In this document: positions 1 through 8,327 of the stretch, piece by piece
How positions within the stretch are numbered: position 1 is the stretch's first letter
Layout of the letters: every line of letters starts with the position of its first letter
Assembly: GCF_030705605.1 (NCBI RefSeq)
Contig: NZ_JAPCKK010000001.1
Coordinates: forward strand, 248,001 to 312,000
Length of the DNA stretch: 64,000 nt
DNA from: Paenibacillus zeirhizosphaerae
Lineage (GTDB): Bacteria; Bacillota; Bacilli; Paenibacillales; Paenibacillaceae
Direction of reading: 5' to 3'
Made by a program: the position numbers and the translations under genes
Notes under the pieces: generated by a model
Told to the model about the DNA's origin: nothing
What the model saw: the letters and a program-made list of their open reading frames with translations, nothing else
Databases searched by the model: none

Positions 1-12
1 TCGCTGTCCGGG

Positions 13-31
13 AGCTTTGCACAATTATCCC
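13..31 (+). repeat. Left inverted repeat of the probable IS
   Basis: AGCTTTGCACAATTATCCC; the reverse complement of 1510-1528 differs only at two adjacent central bases (CA against TG). Confidence 0.5.
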
Positions 32-419
32 GTTGGATCAGGTACAGAAAAACAGAAAACCGGGAACCGAAAATATACTCTAGGCACGTTAAAGAAAATA
101 ACGGATCAAATGAGGCACGAAAATGTCTGTGGTTACGCGATTCAGGGCCATTGAATGGGTCTATTATTTTTTGATGTGCCTTATGGGGAAGCAGATCAGT
201 CGAGATCAGGAGACGATCTTAGGAGAAAGCAGCGCGTTTAGGTGCTGTGAAACCGACCGAGAGAGAACGAGGGAAGATGAGCAAGGCCCCGGAAACATAA
301 AAGACCCTGGTCCTCGTTACCGCTTGAACCCGAAGGGTTTCCGATGTCCTTGTTCATGCTGACCCACACCGGTCAAGCCACGCACCTCATGCTCACCTCT
401 CCTCGTTCAAGCACTGCGA

Positions 420-1322
420 TCAGGACGCAGCCGCAAGAGGCTGCACCGGTTGGCGCGCGATCAGTCGGCGGTAAGGGATCGCCGGAATCGCCACGCTCAT
501 GTACAACAACTTCTGCCACATCGTTTCTTCCCCTTCGGTCAGGCGCAGTCGGCGGCGTCCGGTGTACTCGTTGAGGTACACCTGCAGGTGCTTGCTTCCC
601 AAGGCTACATACGTACTCTTCAGCGATTTCCACGCCCCGCTCACTACTTTCCGCAAGGGCGTATACAGCCGATAGGCTTGAGGGAACGATTGTACCGCTG
701 CTGCACGGATATCTATATGTTCGTTGATGAATGCAGCGAGTTCGTGACGATTTGCTCTTTGCCCATCTCCCTTCTTCTGCGGGACCAGGCGGATTTTGAC
801 CTGCTCCGGCTCGCCCGACTCCGTGACCGTGCACCCGGCTACGACCGCCGAAGCATGCGGATGAGGAAACTGAGGCCGGGACAGATTACGCCCATACAGG
901 TCGCTGTTCACCTTCACGTCTCCGCAGAGCAGCTCCCGGGCATCGAACTCCCCGATGGCATGGCGTATTTTGTGCAGCATCAACCAGGCGGTCTTGTAGG
1001 TGACCTGGATCACCTGGCTCAGCCGCATCGCCGAGATGCCGTCGGGGAGCAGGAACAATTCCAGCGCCTGGAACCACTTGGTCAGGGGGAGATGGGTTCG
1101 TTCAAAAATCGTGCCGACCAAAGCGGACGTTTGATGCGCGCACTTTGCGCACTCGAACAAAGGGATGCGCCGGGAAGTCAGACGACTGCAGCGGGTATGG
1201 GCGCAACGCGGGCAGACGAAGCCATTCGGCCACTTCAGCACGATCAATGCCTCCATGCAGACCTGCTCGTTGTGATAACGACGGCTAAAGGGTTGAACTT
1301 CCGTTTCCGCTTGGACTTCCAT
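420..1322 (-). CDS. IS1595-family zinc-ribbon transposase, possibly inactive
   Basis: A 300-residue protein. The N-terminal third carries a zinc ribbon (CPRC, then CAKC) and the family signature around TSALVGTIF, LTKWFQALELF and YKTAWLMLHKIR. The catalytic half is unlike a normal IS1595/ISXO2 DDE domain: the usual VDEtYvGG segment reads GDVKVNSDLYGRN, the second aspartate is not obvious, and the segment before the final VYLNEY helix looks short. The start was placed at ATG 1322 because GGAGGAAAGCAGAC precedes it; a longer frame upstream lacks such a site. Zinc-ribbon transposases of this kind are common in Paenibacillus. Activity is doubtful because catalytic residues cannot be matched. Confidence 0.75.
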   Translation of the reverse strand: MEVQAETEVQPFSRRYHNEQVCMEALIVLKWPNGFVCPRCAHTRCSRLTSRRIPLFECAKCAHQTSALVGTIFERTHLPLTKWFQALELFLLPDGISAMRLSQVIQVTYKTAWLMLHKIRHAIGEFDARELLCGDVKVNSDLYGRNLSRPQFPHPHASAVVAGCTVTESGEPEQVKIRLVPQKKGDGQRANRHELAAFINEHIDIRAAAVQSFPQAYRLYTPLRKVVSGAWKSLKSTYVALGSKHLQVYLNEYTGRRRLRLTEGEETMWQKLLYMSVAIPAIPYRRLIARQPVQPLAAAS

Positions 1323-1509
1323 GTCTGCTTTCCTCCGATCCATCATCCACGAACGTAAGTTCTTTTTCTCATTATACCAAACGCATGTTCCTATTTCAAG
1401 CCGAACTTCCCACTTGAGCCACCTTTTTTCGTATCTCGTTTCTCTTTCCTCTTTCCTTCCCCCAGGCCCCCTCAAGCCCCAACCCTCGACCCCCGCATTC
1501 TGAGCAAAA

Positions 1510-1528
1510 GGGATAATCATGCAAAGCT
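1510..1528 (-). repeat. Right inverted repeat of the probable IS
   Basis: Inverted partner of 13-31, 17 of 19 bases. It lies about 190 bases upstream of the transposase start. Confidence 0.5.
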
Positions 1529-1790
1529 GTATGGGAAGGCAGCAAGCAACAGGCATTAGGCAACGGACACCACTCCCTATAGACACCTATCTCACTCTGG
1601 CTACTAGACTTTGAGGGGGGCGAATCCCCTTCTTGCAAGAAAGCTAGCAAAATGCTGTCTGCTTTGATTCAGCGTCAACCCAGCAGTAGATCTCCGTTTT
1701 ACACCGTTATATCAGGGCCTGTTTGCCGATTGGGTGAAGTAAAGTAGCTTACATAGAAGTACACGTTCGAATCATCAGGGAGGTCAGAAA

Positions 1791-2309
1791 ATGCATCTAT
1801 TCGATCTTGCGCCACAACAAGGAATGACACCGGTCATTGGTATGCTGCATGCTGCTGTAGAGGATACCTACCATCGCCTGCAGGCGACGTGTGCCGGATT
1901 AAGTGAAGAGGAGCTGTATTATAAGGGGCCAAATGGGTCATTAAACAGCATTGCCCAACTGCTAAAGCATCTGGCTGTTGTTGATCTGCACTGGGTATAC
2001 CGGCTCCGGGGAGAGTCGGTGCCCGACGAGCTCGTTCAGCAGTTTGGACCGATGGCCACTGAAGAAGGAAGACTCCCCGAGATAGAAGGAGTCCCATTGG
2101 AGGATTTATTTAGCCAATACGACAGAGTTCAGGACATGTTCAGACAAGCGTGCCTGATACTGACGGATGAAGATCTGGAAAGAAAAGTTCCTTATGAAAA
2201 TGGAGCGGAGGCGACGGTCCGCTGGGGGATATGGCACATCGCCGACCATTCCAGATATCATCAGGCCCATATGGCCTGGCTTAAAAAAATGTGCCGCACG
2301 GGTCTATAG
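1791..2309 (+). CDS. DinB-family protein
   Basis: 172 residues, the usual DinB/YfiT four-helix length. The three metal-ligand histidines of the superfamily are plausibly the one in LLKHLAVVD near residue 60 and two in WGIWHIADHSRYHQAH near the C-terminus. Members are divalent-metal proteins, several of which transfer bacillithiol or similar thiols to electrophiles; the substrate of this one is unknown. GGGAGGTCAGAAA precedes the ATG. The gene stands alone and converges on the SDR gene with only a few bases between the stops. Confidence 0.85.
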   Translation: MHLFDLAPQQGMTPVIGMLHAAVEDTYHRLQATCAGLSEEELYYKGPNGSLNSIAQLLKHLAVVDLHWVYRLRGESVPDELVQQFGPMATEEGRLPEIEGVPLEDLFSQYDRVQDMFRQACLILTDEDLERKVPYENGAEATVRWGIWHIADHSRYHQAHMAWLKKMCRTGL

Positions 2310-2313
2310 CCGA

Positions 2314-3201
2314 TTACAGAAATCCGTGCTGCTTCGCATAATTGCCCCAATGCGGCTTTCTGCCGTCCACATCCACAAAGCCATATTCATCGGACAGCTC
2401 CCAGCTGGCGAGGGTTTTGCCGGATTTGCTCATAATTTCCGGGTCAGCCGCCAGCGCGGCCACTCCCTGTGCAAGCAAATAAGGAGTCTCGGACTGCCCG
2501 AAATGCTCTGCATCGGGTATCCCGCTATGCACCGCATCCTGCCAGTTCTGCTCGGTAACTCTGAAGTGATCCAGCATTTCTTCCGAGCGAAGGAAGCCTG
2601 GCGTTACAGATATAGCGGCTGTATTATACGAGCGCAGCTCTTCAGCCATGGCGGCTGCCAGATGGATGACCGATACCTTGGCCAGACTGTAGTACAGATT
2701 TCCACGGTATCTGTAGTCAATACCGTCCGTCACTTCGATGATGAGACCGCCGGGATTTTCGATGAGCAGTGGGGTGCCGTAATAGCTCGTGATCATATGA
2801 GATTTTACGGCCCGTTCCTGGATTAAGAGTCCGTTGGCGAGCGAATGCCGCCAGTAGGCTGCCTGAAAGTCAGTCAACTTGTCGCCGCCCCAAATATCGT
2901 TCACCAAAATATGAAGCCTGCCCTGCTGTTCCTGTTTGATCCGCTCGAACAGGGCTTTCACCTGCTCTTCCTTGGTGTGGTCGACCTGAACGGCAATCCC
3001 TGTCCCGCCGCGCTCGTTAATCATATCGGCGGTATCTTCAATCGTCTCGGGCCGGTTCAGATCGGAAGCCTGTCCCCGGATACTACGGCCGGTGCAGTAC
3101 ACCGTCGCTCCTGCCGTTCCCAGTGTGACGGCGATCGCTCTGCCCGCTCCGCGCGTTGCGCCTGCAACAACGGCTACTTTGCCCTGTAATGGTTTTGTCA
3201 T
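2314..3201 (-). CDS. SDR-family NAD(P)-dependent oxidoreductase
   Basis: 295 residues with a Rossmann fold: the cofactor loop is GATRGAGRAIA near residue 14, and the catalytic pair sits in YYSLAK (Y-x3-K) in the middle of the protein. The family reduces or oxidises carbonyl/hydroxyl groups with NAD(P)H in the cytoplasm. The region before the YxxxK is long and carries inserted loops, as in the larger extended SDR forms. AAGGAGGACAATGGA precedes the start. It is transcribed divergently from a WYL regulator 135 bases away, which is the likeliest local regulator; the substrate cannot be read from sequence. Confidence 0.88.
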   Translation of the reverse strand: MTKPLQGKVAVVAGATRGAGRAIAVTLGTAGATVYCTGRSIRGQASDLNRPETIEDTADMINERGGTGIAVQVDHTKEEQVKALFERIKQEQQGRLHILVNDIWGGDKLTDFQAAYWRHSLANGLLIQERAVKSHMITSYYGTPLLIENPGGLIIEVTDGIDYRYRGNLYYSLAKVSVIHLAAAMAEELRSYNTAAISVTPGFLRSEEMLDHFRVTEQNWQDAVHSGIPDAEHFGQSETPYLLAQGVAALAADPEIMSKSGKTLASWELSDEYGFVDVDGRKPHWGNYAKQHGFL

Positions 3202-3336
3202 TCCATTGTCCTCCTTGTTGGTTGTTCAATAAGTAAAAGACGATACAGGATCAGTCTATCCTTGAAATAAGACATCTACTGTCATGATTATTTGGTAAAA
3301 TAAAAGCAACTAATAACAAAATGGAGGCGAAAGCGG

Positions 3337-4302
3337 ATGAGAGCGGATCGTTTGCTGCATATCCTGCTGCTGCTGCAGAACCAGGGGAGACTGACCACCC
3401 GACAGATGGCCGGACAGCTTGAAGTATCGGAACGCACGATTGCAAGAGATATGGAAGCGCTCAGTATGGCGGGAATTCCCGTATATGCCGAAAGGGGAGC
3501 AAATGGGGGATGGCGCTTGTCCGAAGGATACCGAACCCGTCTCACAGGCATGAAGCCAGATGAGCTCGTCTCACTATTTATATCCGGTCAAGAAAAGGCG
3601 CTGGAGGATCTGGGGATTCGCAGACACTTCGATTCTGCCATCCAAAAGCTGTTATCCTCCGCTCCGGTCATGGTGCAGCGAAGTGCCGAAGACGTGCGAG
3701 CCAAGCTGCATATCGATGGAGCGGGCTGGCATCAGGCGGACGAACAGTGTCCGTGCCTGCCGGTGATTCAGGAAGCCGTATGGGGAGAACGGCTGCTGTC
3801 CATTACGTATATGCGGTCCGGAGAAGCCGAAGAGCGGACTGTATCTCCGCTTGGTCTCGTAGCCAAACGTGGCGTCTGGTACCTGGTGGCAGCAACGGAT
3901 CATGGGATGCGAACGTTCCGCATCTCCCGTCTGCATGCGGCGGAGATGAAGGAGCAGACATTTGAGCGTCCGGCAGCGTTTCAGTTGGCACAGTATTGGG
4001 AGCAATCTATGTCGGAATTCAAAGCAACTCTGCCGCGTTATCCGGCGAAGCTGCGTTTTGACGAAGGGCTGCTGGATGCACTGTCCCGCACACGGTATGT
4101 AAAGCTGCTGCATATGGTGCACACAGGACAGGAAATCGAGGCAGAGGTTGAATTCAACACGCTGGAATCCGCCTGTGGGATTATTCTCGGGTTTGGTCCG
4201 GGGATGGAAGTGCTGGAGCCGCAGGAATTACGGAACCGGGTGTGTGAGCAGGCGGCGGCTATTGCCGCTTTATATCAACAAAAGCTGTCTACGGGAGGTT
4301 AA
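3337..4302 (+). CDS. YafY-type HTH/WYL-domain transcriptional regulator
   Basis: 321 residues. Residues 1-60 form a winged helix-turn-helix of the HTH_11 type (TTRQMAGQLEVSERTIARD). The middle carries the WYL domain around RGVWYLVAATDHGMRTFRISR, and a WYL C-terminal extension follows. WYL domains bind small ligands or nucleic acid ends and modulate DNA binding. GGAGGCGAAAGCGG precedes ATG 3337. Its divergence from the SDR gene suggests that gene as target. The stop is directly abutted by a small open frame with its own ribosome binding site at 4293-4298. Confidence 0.88.
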   Translation: MRADRLLHILLLLQNQGRLTTRQMAGQLEVSERTIARDMEALSMAGIPVYAERGANGGWRLSEGYRTRLTGMKPDELVSLFISGQEKALEDLGIRRHFDSAIQKLLSSAPVMVQRSAEDVRAKLHIDGAGWHQADEQCPCLPVIQEAVWGERLLSITYMRSGEAEERTVSPLGLVAKRGVWYLVAATDHGMRTFRISRLHAAEMKEQTFERPAAFQLAQYWEQSMSEFKATLPRYPAKLRFDEGLLDALSRTRYVKLLHMVHTGQEIEAEVEFNTLESACGIILGFGPGMEVLEPQELRNRVCEQAAAIAALYQQKLSTGG

Positions 4303-4467
4303 ATGAAAGAAGCCAAGGTTGTTTTTAGAGTCAAGAGTCCTATTAATTTTAACGTTCTGATTGGTTTTTTTGTCCTAGGGGGAATTTTGTACGTTGGCTC
4401 TGAATCCGGGCGGCGATATAAAAATACTACTTCAGCGGGTTTGCCCTCACGGTGTCTTCCTTGGTAG
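4303..4467 (+). CDS. Candidate 54-residue membrane microprotein
   Basis: ATG 4303 follows the regulator's stop codon with no gap, and GGGAGG sits 4 bases before it, an arrangement expected for translational coupling. The frame encodes a charged N-terminus (MKEAKVVFRVKSP), one hydrophobic stretch (FNVLIGFFVLGGILYVG, residues 16-32) and a basic tail. That suggests a single-pass small membrane protein. It has no family I recognise and could be a chance frame; the ribosome binding site, coupling and hydrophobic segment are the only support. Confidence 0.4.
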   Translation: MKEAKVVFRVKSPINFNVLIGFFVLGGILYVGSESGRRYKNTTSAGLPSRCLPW

Positions 4468-4508
4468 AATTGCAGTGGGAAACATAAATCCGTGGCAGAG
4501 GGTGTATA

Positions 4509-5120
4509 ATGGAAAACTGGATAACGTCATTTATGGAGCAGTACGGTTATTTTGGAATCTTTCTGATGATTGCCTTTGAAAATGTATTTCCGCCCATACC
4601 ATCAGAGGTGATCCTCACTTTTGGCGGATTCATGACTACGAACTCGGATTTGACCGTGCCTGGGGTTATAATAGCTGCCACATTGGGTTCGGTTGTCGGT
4701 GCGATTATACTATACGGAATTGGCCGTATCCTAAGCGTTGAGAGAATGGAAGCCATCGTTGACAAGTGGGGGCATATTCTCCGTGTTAAAAAGCAGGACA
4801 TACATAAGGCAGATGCCTGGTTTGACAAATATGGACCATGGACGGTATTGTTTTGCCGCATGGTTCCGCTGATCCGTAGTCTGATTTCCATTCCGGCAGG
4901 CATGTCGGGCATGAAGTTCTGGGTGTTCCTTGTGTTCACCACGATCGGTACGTTAATCTGGAATATTTTCCTGGTAAGCGTTGGCGCCGCATTGGGAGAG
5001 AACTGGGAGAACGTTTTGGCTTATATGGACGTATATTCGGAGATTACTTATGCAGTTATCGCTGTTGTTGTCATCATATTTGTTATTTACTGGATCCGCA
5101 AAAGCCGGAAGGCATCCTGA
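4509..5120 (+). CDS. DedA-family inner-membrane protein
   Basis: 203 residues with the DedA/VTT (SNARE-associated) layout: the conserved ENVFPPIPSEVILTFGG near residues 18-34, then hydrophobic segments, the FCRMVPLIRSLISIPAGM signature with its essential arginines, and a C-terminal membrane segment ending in a basic tail. Members work in membrane homeostasis; some are undecaprenyl-phosphate or phospholipid flippases. The ribosome binding site is weak (GCAGAGGGTGTATA). The gene precedes an HD hydrolase by 56 bases and may share its transcript. Confidence 0.9.
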   Translation: MENWITSFMEQYGYFGIFLMIAFENVFPPIPSEVILTFGGFMTTNSDLTVPGVIIAATLGSVVGAIILYGIGRILSVERMEAIVDKWGHILRVKKQDIHKADAWFDKYGPWTVLFCRMVPLIRSLISIPAGMSGMKFWVFLVFTTIGTLIWNIFLVSVGAALGENWENVLAYMDVYSEITYAVIAVVVIIFVIYWIRKSRKAS

Positions 5121-5176
5121 TTGTACAGCATTGAAAGGAGAGGCTTAGCATCAATACATTTGAAGCTTCTGAGCTC

Positions 5177-5803
5177 ATGAACCGGGCAGAGCAATTTGTA
5201 AAAGAACAGCTGCAGCATGACAGCAGCGGCCATGATTGGTGGCATGCGTACAGAGTCAAGCAGACCGCTGCCGCCATTGCGGAACGGGAAGGGGCTGATT
5301 CGCAGGTATGCATTCTGGCTGCATTGCTGCACGATGTGGCAGACCCGAAGCTGAACCCTTCCAAGGAAGAAGGGCTACGTAAGGTGGAGGGTTGGCTTCA
5401 AGCGGAGGCAGTGTCGGCTGAGGCGAGCGAGCATATTCTTGGCATTATATCCACGATGTCCTACAGCGGAGGAAACCGTCCGCCAATGCAAACGCTGGAA
5501 GGCCGGATTGTACAGGATGCTGATCGGCTGGATGCCATCGGAGCGATTGGAATCGGACGTGCCTTCGCCTACGGCGGGGCACGGGGACGCCTGATGTATG
5601 ATCCCGGCGAGAGCGCCCGTGAATTTCAGTCCGAGGCAGAGTACAGAAACCATCGAGGCACAACGATCCATCATTTTGACGAAAAGCTGCTGAAGCTGAA
5701 GGAACTCATGAACACGGAAAGCGGGCGTGAACTGGCTGAGCAGCGCCATCAGTTCATGCTGGAATTCCTGGACCGTTTTCATAAGGAATGGGAAGGGAAC
5801 TGA
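5177..5803 (+). CDS. HD-domain phosphohydrolase, YpgQ/YedJ type
   Basis: 208 residues. The metal-binding HD pattern is visible: GHDWWHAYRV near residue 18, LAALLHDVADPK near 50 (the H-D pair) and a later aspartate in IVQDADRLDAIGAIG. YpgQ-like proteins act as Mn-dependent pyrophosphohydrolases on dNTPs. The ATG at 5177 has no good ribosome binding site, but AAGGAGAGG at 5135-5143 is ideally spaced from an in-frame ATC at 5150, which would add nine residues. The real start may be that unusual codon. Confidence 0.88.
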   Translation: MNRAEQFVKEQLQHDSSGHDWWHAYRVKQTAAAIAEREGADSQVCILAALLHDVADPKLNPSKEEGLRKVEGWLQAEAVSAEASEHILGIISTMSYSGGNRPPMQTLEGRIVQDADRLDAIGAIGIGRAFAYGGARGRLMYDPGESAREFQSEAEYRNHRGTTIHHFDEKLLKLKELMNTESGRELAEQRHQFMLEFLDRFHKEWEGN

Positions 5804-5811
5804 CTCAGTAA

Positions 5812-5848
5812 TCAAAATAGCGGCAGCCAATCCTGGACTGCCGCTGTC
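5812..5848 (-). terminator. Terminator of the GIY-YIG gene
   Basis: Eight-base stem AGCGGCAG / CTGCCGCT (5819-5826 with 5838-5845); on the minus strand it is followed by TATTTTGATT. Confidence 0.7.
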
Positions 5849-5855
5849 AGTTGCA

Positions 5856-6197
5856 CTACATATAACCTTTATCTCCATATGGCTGAAGGCGGTCTAGCCA
5901 CGCCTTTTCCAGCTTCTCCAGCGCATCCTTTGCATCAAAATAACCGGATTCCGGCTTTTGGAGCACCTCCAGCACTTCAATTTCGAAGGCATCTTCCCCG
6001 TCCCTCGACCAGTCAGCCTGCAGGGCGGTATTCCGGCTTGAGCCTATATTCAGCTCGAATCGTTTCCCGTTCAGTGATTTCAAGTTAGGGGTAGAGCCTA
6101 CAAACAGCTTGCCGGTTTTCTTGTGGCGGATGCAATATACGCCTGCTTCAATCTTGACTTCTTTATATTGTTCCACGAGTTCCCGTCTCCGGTTCAT
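5856..6197 (-). CDS. GIY-YIG-like nuclease-domain protein
   Basis: 113 residues. The short GIY-YIG fold is suggested by AGVYCIRHKKTGKLFVGS (the GVY and FVGS strands), followed by a conserved-looking asparagine/arginine region and a C-terminal acidic helix. The second signature reads LFVGS rather than YIG, so nuclease activity is not assured. An upstream ATG at 6206 overlaps the ribosome binding site; AAAGGA is 9 bases before ATG 6197, chosen here. It follows the DUF2087 gene by 16 bases and probably shares its transcript. Confidence 0.7.
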   Translation of the reverse strand: MNRRRELVEQYKEVKIEAGVYCIRHKKTGKLFVGSTPNLKSLNGKRFELNIGSSRNTALQADWSRDGEDAFEIEVLEVLQKPESGYFDAKDALEKLEKAWLDRLQPYGDKGYM

Positions 6198-6213
6198 TGT
6201 TCTCATTCCTTTC

Positions 6214-6969
6214 TTATTCGGTGACCCAGTATTGACTGCCGTCTTCTTTGCGATCCATCAAACCATACTCTATGAGATACCTGCGAAGGGTCACATAATC
6301 ATCGTAAGCGAAGGAGAGCAGCTCATTGACTTCCTTTTCGGTGTACGTTCTGCCGGCTTCAAACCGCTTGACGAGGTGGCGCAGGACAATCAGCTTATGC
6401 TTTTGCTGCAGATCAAACGTCTTTAGACGCCCATCCGGTCCGTCCGGAAAATATTTGGCCAGCACCTTCTCATTTTCCTCAGTTGTAATGTTATACCGTT
6501 CATCGAGCATCGGAGCTTGTATCGGTACCTCGACGATGGCGGGAGCGTGGCGATCACGATCCTTCATCAGCTCCATCAGTGCCAGGAATACTTTGGCCTG
6601 CCGTTCTTTTTCCTTCAGAGCAAAGCGGTGATTCCGGATGGTGGATGCGCTGCCGGTGCTCGTTTCCTTCTGAATCTCGGTGTCGCTTTTTCCCTGGTAA
6701 AAAAGGCGCAGCAGTCTGTTCTGGTGCTCGGTCAGTCCGGTCAGCTTCTTATCGAGGCCGATGAGATAATCAAAGACGGAGCCGAACTTTTGCGCAATAT
6801 GAAGCTTCATGTAGCGTTCAGCGCTGTAAAAGATACCATCCTCCTGATAAACAATGCCTTCTTCGAACTCTGTTCCGTCGAGCAGGCAGATATATTTATC
6901 GTCCTGCCGGATGTAGCCTTTTTTCAAATCATCTATATGAGCGCTCCAAAATAGCCCGGACAAGTCCAC
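6214..6969 (-). CDS. DUF2087-domain HTH regulator
   Basis: 251 residues. Residues around 80-120 resemble a LuxR-type helix-turn-helix (LTEHQNRLLRLFYQGKSDTEIQKE, described by its key positions LTxxQxxLLxLFyxGxsDxEIxxE). The C-terminal 80 residues match DUF2087: KYFPDGPDGRLKTF, then a winged-helix-like part ending in YGLMDRKEDGSQYW. DUF2087 proteins are presumed regulators with unknown ligands. The start is GTG, with GAGGTG ten bases upstream. It is the first gene of a two-gene unit with the GIY-YIG protein. Confidence 0.78.
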   Translation of the reverse strand: MDLSGLFWSAHIDDLKKGYIRQDDKYICLLDGTEFEEGIVYQEDGIFYSAERYMKLHIAQKFGSVFDYLIGLDKKLTGLTEHQNRLLRLFYQGKSDTEIQKETSTGSASTIRNHRFALKEKERQAKVFLALMELMKDRDRHAPAIVEVPIQAPMLDERYNITTEENEKVLAKYFPDGPDGRLKTFDLQQKHKLIVLRHLVKRFEAGRTYTEKEVNELLSFAYDDYVTLRRYLIEYGLMDRKEDGSQYWVTE

Positions 6970-7146
6970 TTGATAAACACCTCGTTTAATTGTTTGTTTT
7001 ATTATAGATAATATATAATTTTGTCTTTGTTTTTGTCAAATGGAAAGAATACCTGCCTGATTTTTATGGGTTTGCACCCTCGATCTGCTGTAAAATAAAT
7101 CCGCAGGAGGCGAGAAGAAGTTAAAAAAAATACATTTACGAGCAAT

Positions 7147-7173
7147 AAAAAAAGGCCGTCCGAAGACGGCCTT
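7147..7173 (-). terminator. Strong hairpin terminator on the minus strand
   Basis: Seven-base stem GGCCGTC / GACGGCC with a CGAA/TTCG tetraloop, followed on the minus strand by TTTTTTTATT. No annotated gene ends at it; it closes the short unit that begins near 7300. Confidence 0.8.
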
Positions 7174-7234
7174 TCCACCCGTGGCGCTATTGAAACCTTG
7201 ATCCGCATCCCGCGCCTCCGTACAGCTCTGTTGA

Positions 7235-7285
7235 TTAGAGCGTAACGGATCGGGTAAGGGATACGTTCAACATGTGATTACTAAT
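7235..7285 (-). CDS. Candidate 16-residue leader peptide, ATT start
   Basis: AAAGGAGGTG, a near-perfect Shine-Dalgarno sequence, lies seven bases before ATT at 7285. The frame ATT-AGT-AAT-CAC-ATG runs 16 codons to TAA. A second site, CGGAGG, follows with an ATG at 7208 whose frame runs into the terminator at 7147-7173. The strong site with no long gene suggests a leader peptide, small protein or riboregulator. The peptide start could instead be the ATG at residue 5, though that spacing is poor. Confidence 0.3.
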   Translation of the reverse strand: MSNHMLNVSLTRSVTL

Positions 7286-7453
7286 GTTGACGCACCTCCT
7301 TTCCTGATATCTACACTTTACCATATCAGGAGGACAATATCCAGTGTTTTGTTGAAATAAATATCCGAACCTGTAAAATGGAGAGTACATCAGGAGGATA
7401 GTGGGAGGGTCGGCAGATTCCGCTGCTCAAACAAAGTAAAGGGGAGACGAAAG

Positions 7454-7942
7454 ATGAGTGGGACTTTTCAGATGCGCGATCATTTGCTGCAGGAGCTGGA
7501 GACGGGTGCAAGGACAGGAGCGGAGCTAATTCGCCGTATCCGTCCTGAGGAGTGGGCTTATAGGCCGCAAGATAATATGCGTTCCTTGCTGGAGCTGGTG
7601 CATCATTTCGTACAGATTACTGTCTCGGACCTCACAATAATGCAGGAAAAGGGAGAAGCGGAGGTAGCCGAGGTGGAGAACCGCCTGTCTGGGCTGGATG
7701 ACCCTGAGTGCTTGGCGACAACTTTGTGGCGCAACTATGAGACGTATAAGAATTATATCGTGTCATTGAGCGAAGAAGAGCTGCTGAATCGCTCGACCAA
7801 GGCGTTCTATGCAGAGCAAGGGCACTTACAGGCCCAGTGGCAGATCGAGACGCTAACGCACGTTTTCCATCACCGCTCACAGTTGTATAACTATCTGAAG
7901 CAGTTGGGGCATGAGCTACATTTTACAATGCTGTATATGTAG
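7454..7942 (+). CDS. DinB-family protein
   Basis: 162 residues, with the DinB four-helix pattern: MRDHLLQELETG at the N-terminus, histidines in LELVHHFVQ near residue 52 and ETLTHVFHHRSQLYNYL near 135. That metal triad is usual for the superfamily, which includes thiol transferases and damage-inducible proteins. AGGGGAGACGAAAG precedes the ATG. It stands alone between the short minus-strand unit and tRNA-Pro. It is the second of three family members within 14 kb; the substrate is unknown. Confidence 0.85.
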   Translation: MSGTFQMRDHLLQELETGARTGAELIRRIRPEEWAYRPQDNMRSLLELVHHFVQITVSDLTIMQEKGEAEVAEVENRLSGLDDPECLATTLWRNYETYKNYIVSLSEEELLNRSTKAFYAEQGHLQAQWQIETLTHVFHHRSQLYNYLKQLGHELHFTMLYM

Positions 7943-8051
7943 TGAATTGCTTATGGATTCGCGAATCGAAGATATTTTATTTACAAAAAATATGTAATAT
8001 TAATATGCGATCTGCTTGCGTTAATGTCGACGTAGGTGGGTCGCTTTTATC

Positions 8052-8081
8052 TTGCAGGGGTGCGCGTCTATCCGGTATAAT
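8052..8081 (+). promoter_or_regulatory. Promoter for tRNA-Pro
   Basis: TTGCAG, 18 bases, TATAAT. It lies 71 bases before the tRNA, and the TATAAT box is perfect. Confidence 0.6.
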
Positions 8082-8152
8082 ATGGTACATACGATGATTG
8101 AACGTCGGGCGACCGCAGAGACAAACTGACGCGGTTTACCGCAAAATATTAC

Positions 8153-8226
8153 CGGGGTATAGCGCAGTCTGGTAGCGCGCACCCTTGGGGTGGGTGAGGT
8201 CGTGGGTTCGAATCCCGCTACTCCGA
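8153..8226 (+). tRNA. tRNA-Pro (GGG)
   Basis: A 74-base cloverleaf. The acceptor stem is CGGGGTA / TACTCCG with one G-T pair. The anticodon stem CACCC / GGGTG encloses the loop TTGGGGT, giving anticodon GGG, which reads CCC and CCT. The T arm is GTGGG TTCGAAT CCCGC and position 73 is A. The CCA end is not encoded. Confidence 0.93.
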
Positions 8227-8327
8227 TATCTGTTTCTTGATTATGTCCTGCTGACGCTTTTACGGCGCGGCGGGACATTTTCATTGCAGTCCGTCTCCAA
8301 GAAATACATAGAGAAAAGAGGTATACG

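Larger units (their letters stand above)
13..1528. mobile_element. Probable IS1595-type insertion element
   Basis: Two 19-base sequences, 13-31 and 1510-1528, are inverted copies with 17 of 19 matches and enclose one transposase-like gene. The spacing of about 1.5 kb suits an IS. The 8-base flanks (5-12 and 1529-1536) do not match, so no target duplication is visible and the element may be old. The 388 bases between the left repeat and the gene's stop, and the 187 bases upstream of its start, hold no credible gene. IS1595 assignment rests on the protein; boundaries are inferred. Confidence 0.45.

Noticed and set aside
450..1358. 302-codon plus-strand frame antisense to the transposase
   Set aside because: It lies opposite a gene with clear family motifs and has no ribosome binding site.
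5..1536. Eight-base target duplication for the IS
   Set aside because: The flanks at 5-12 and 1529-1536 do not match.
8021..8284. 87-codon minus-strand frame over tRNA-Pro
   Set aside because: The VAGFEPTTS-type peptide is the well-known translation of a tRNA on the wrong strand.
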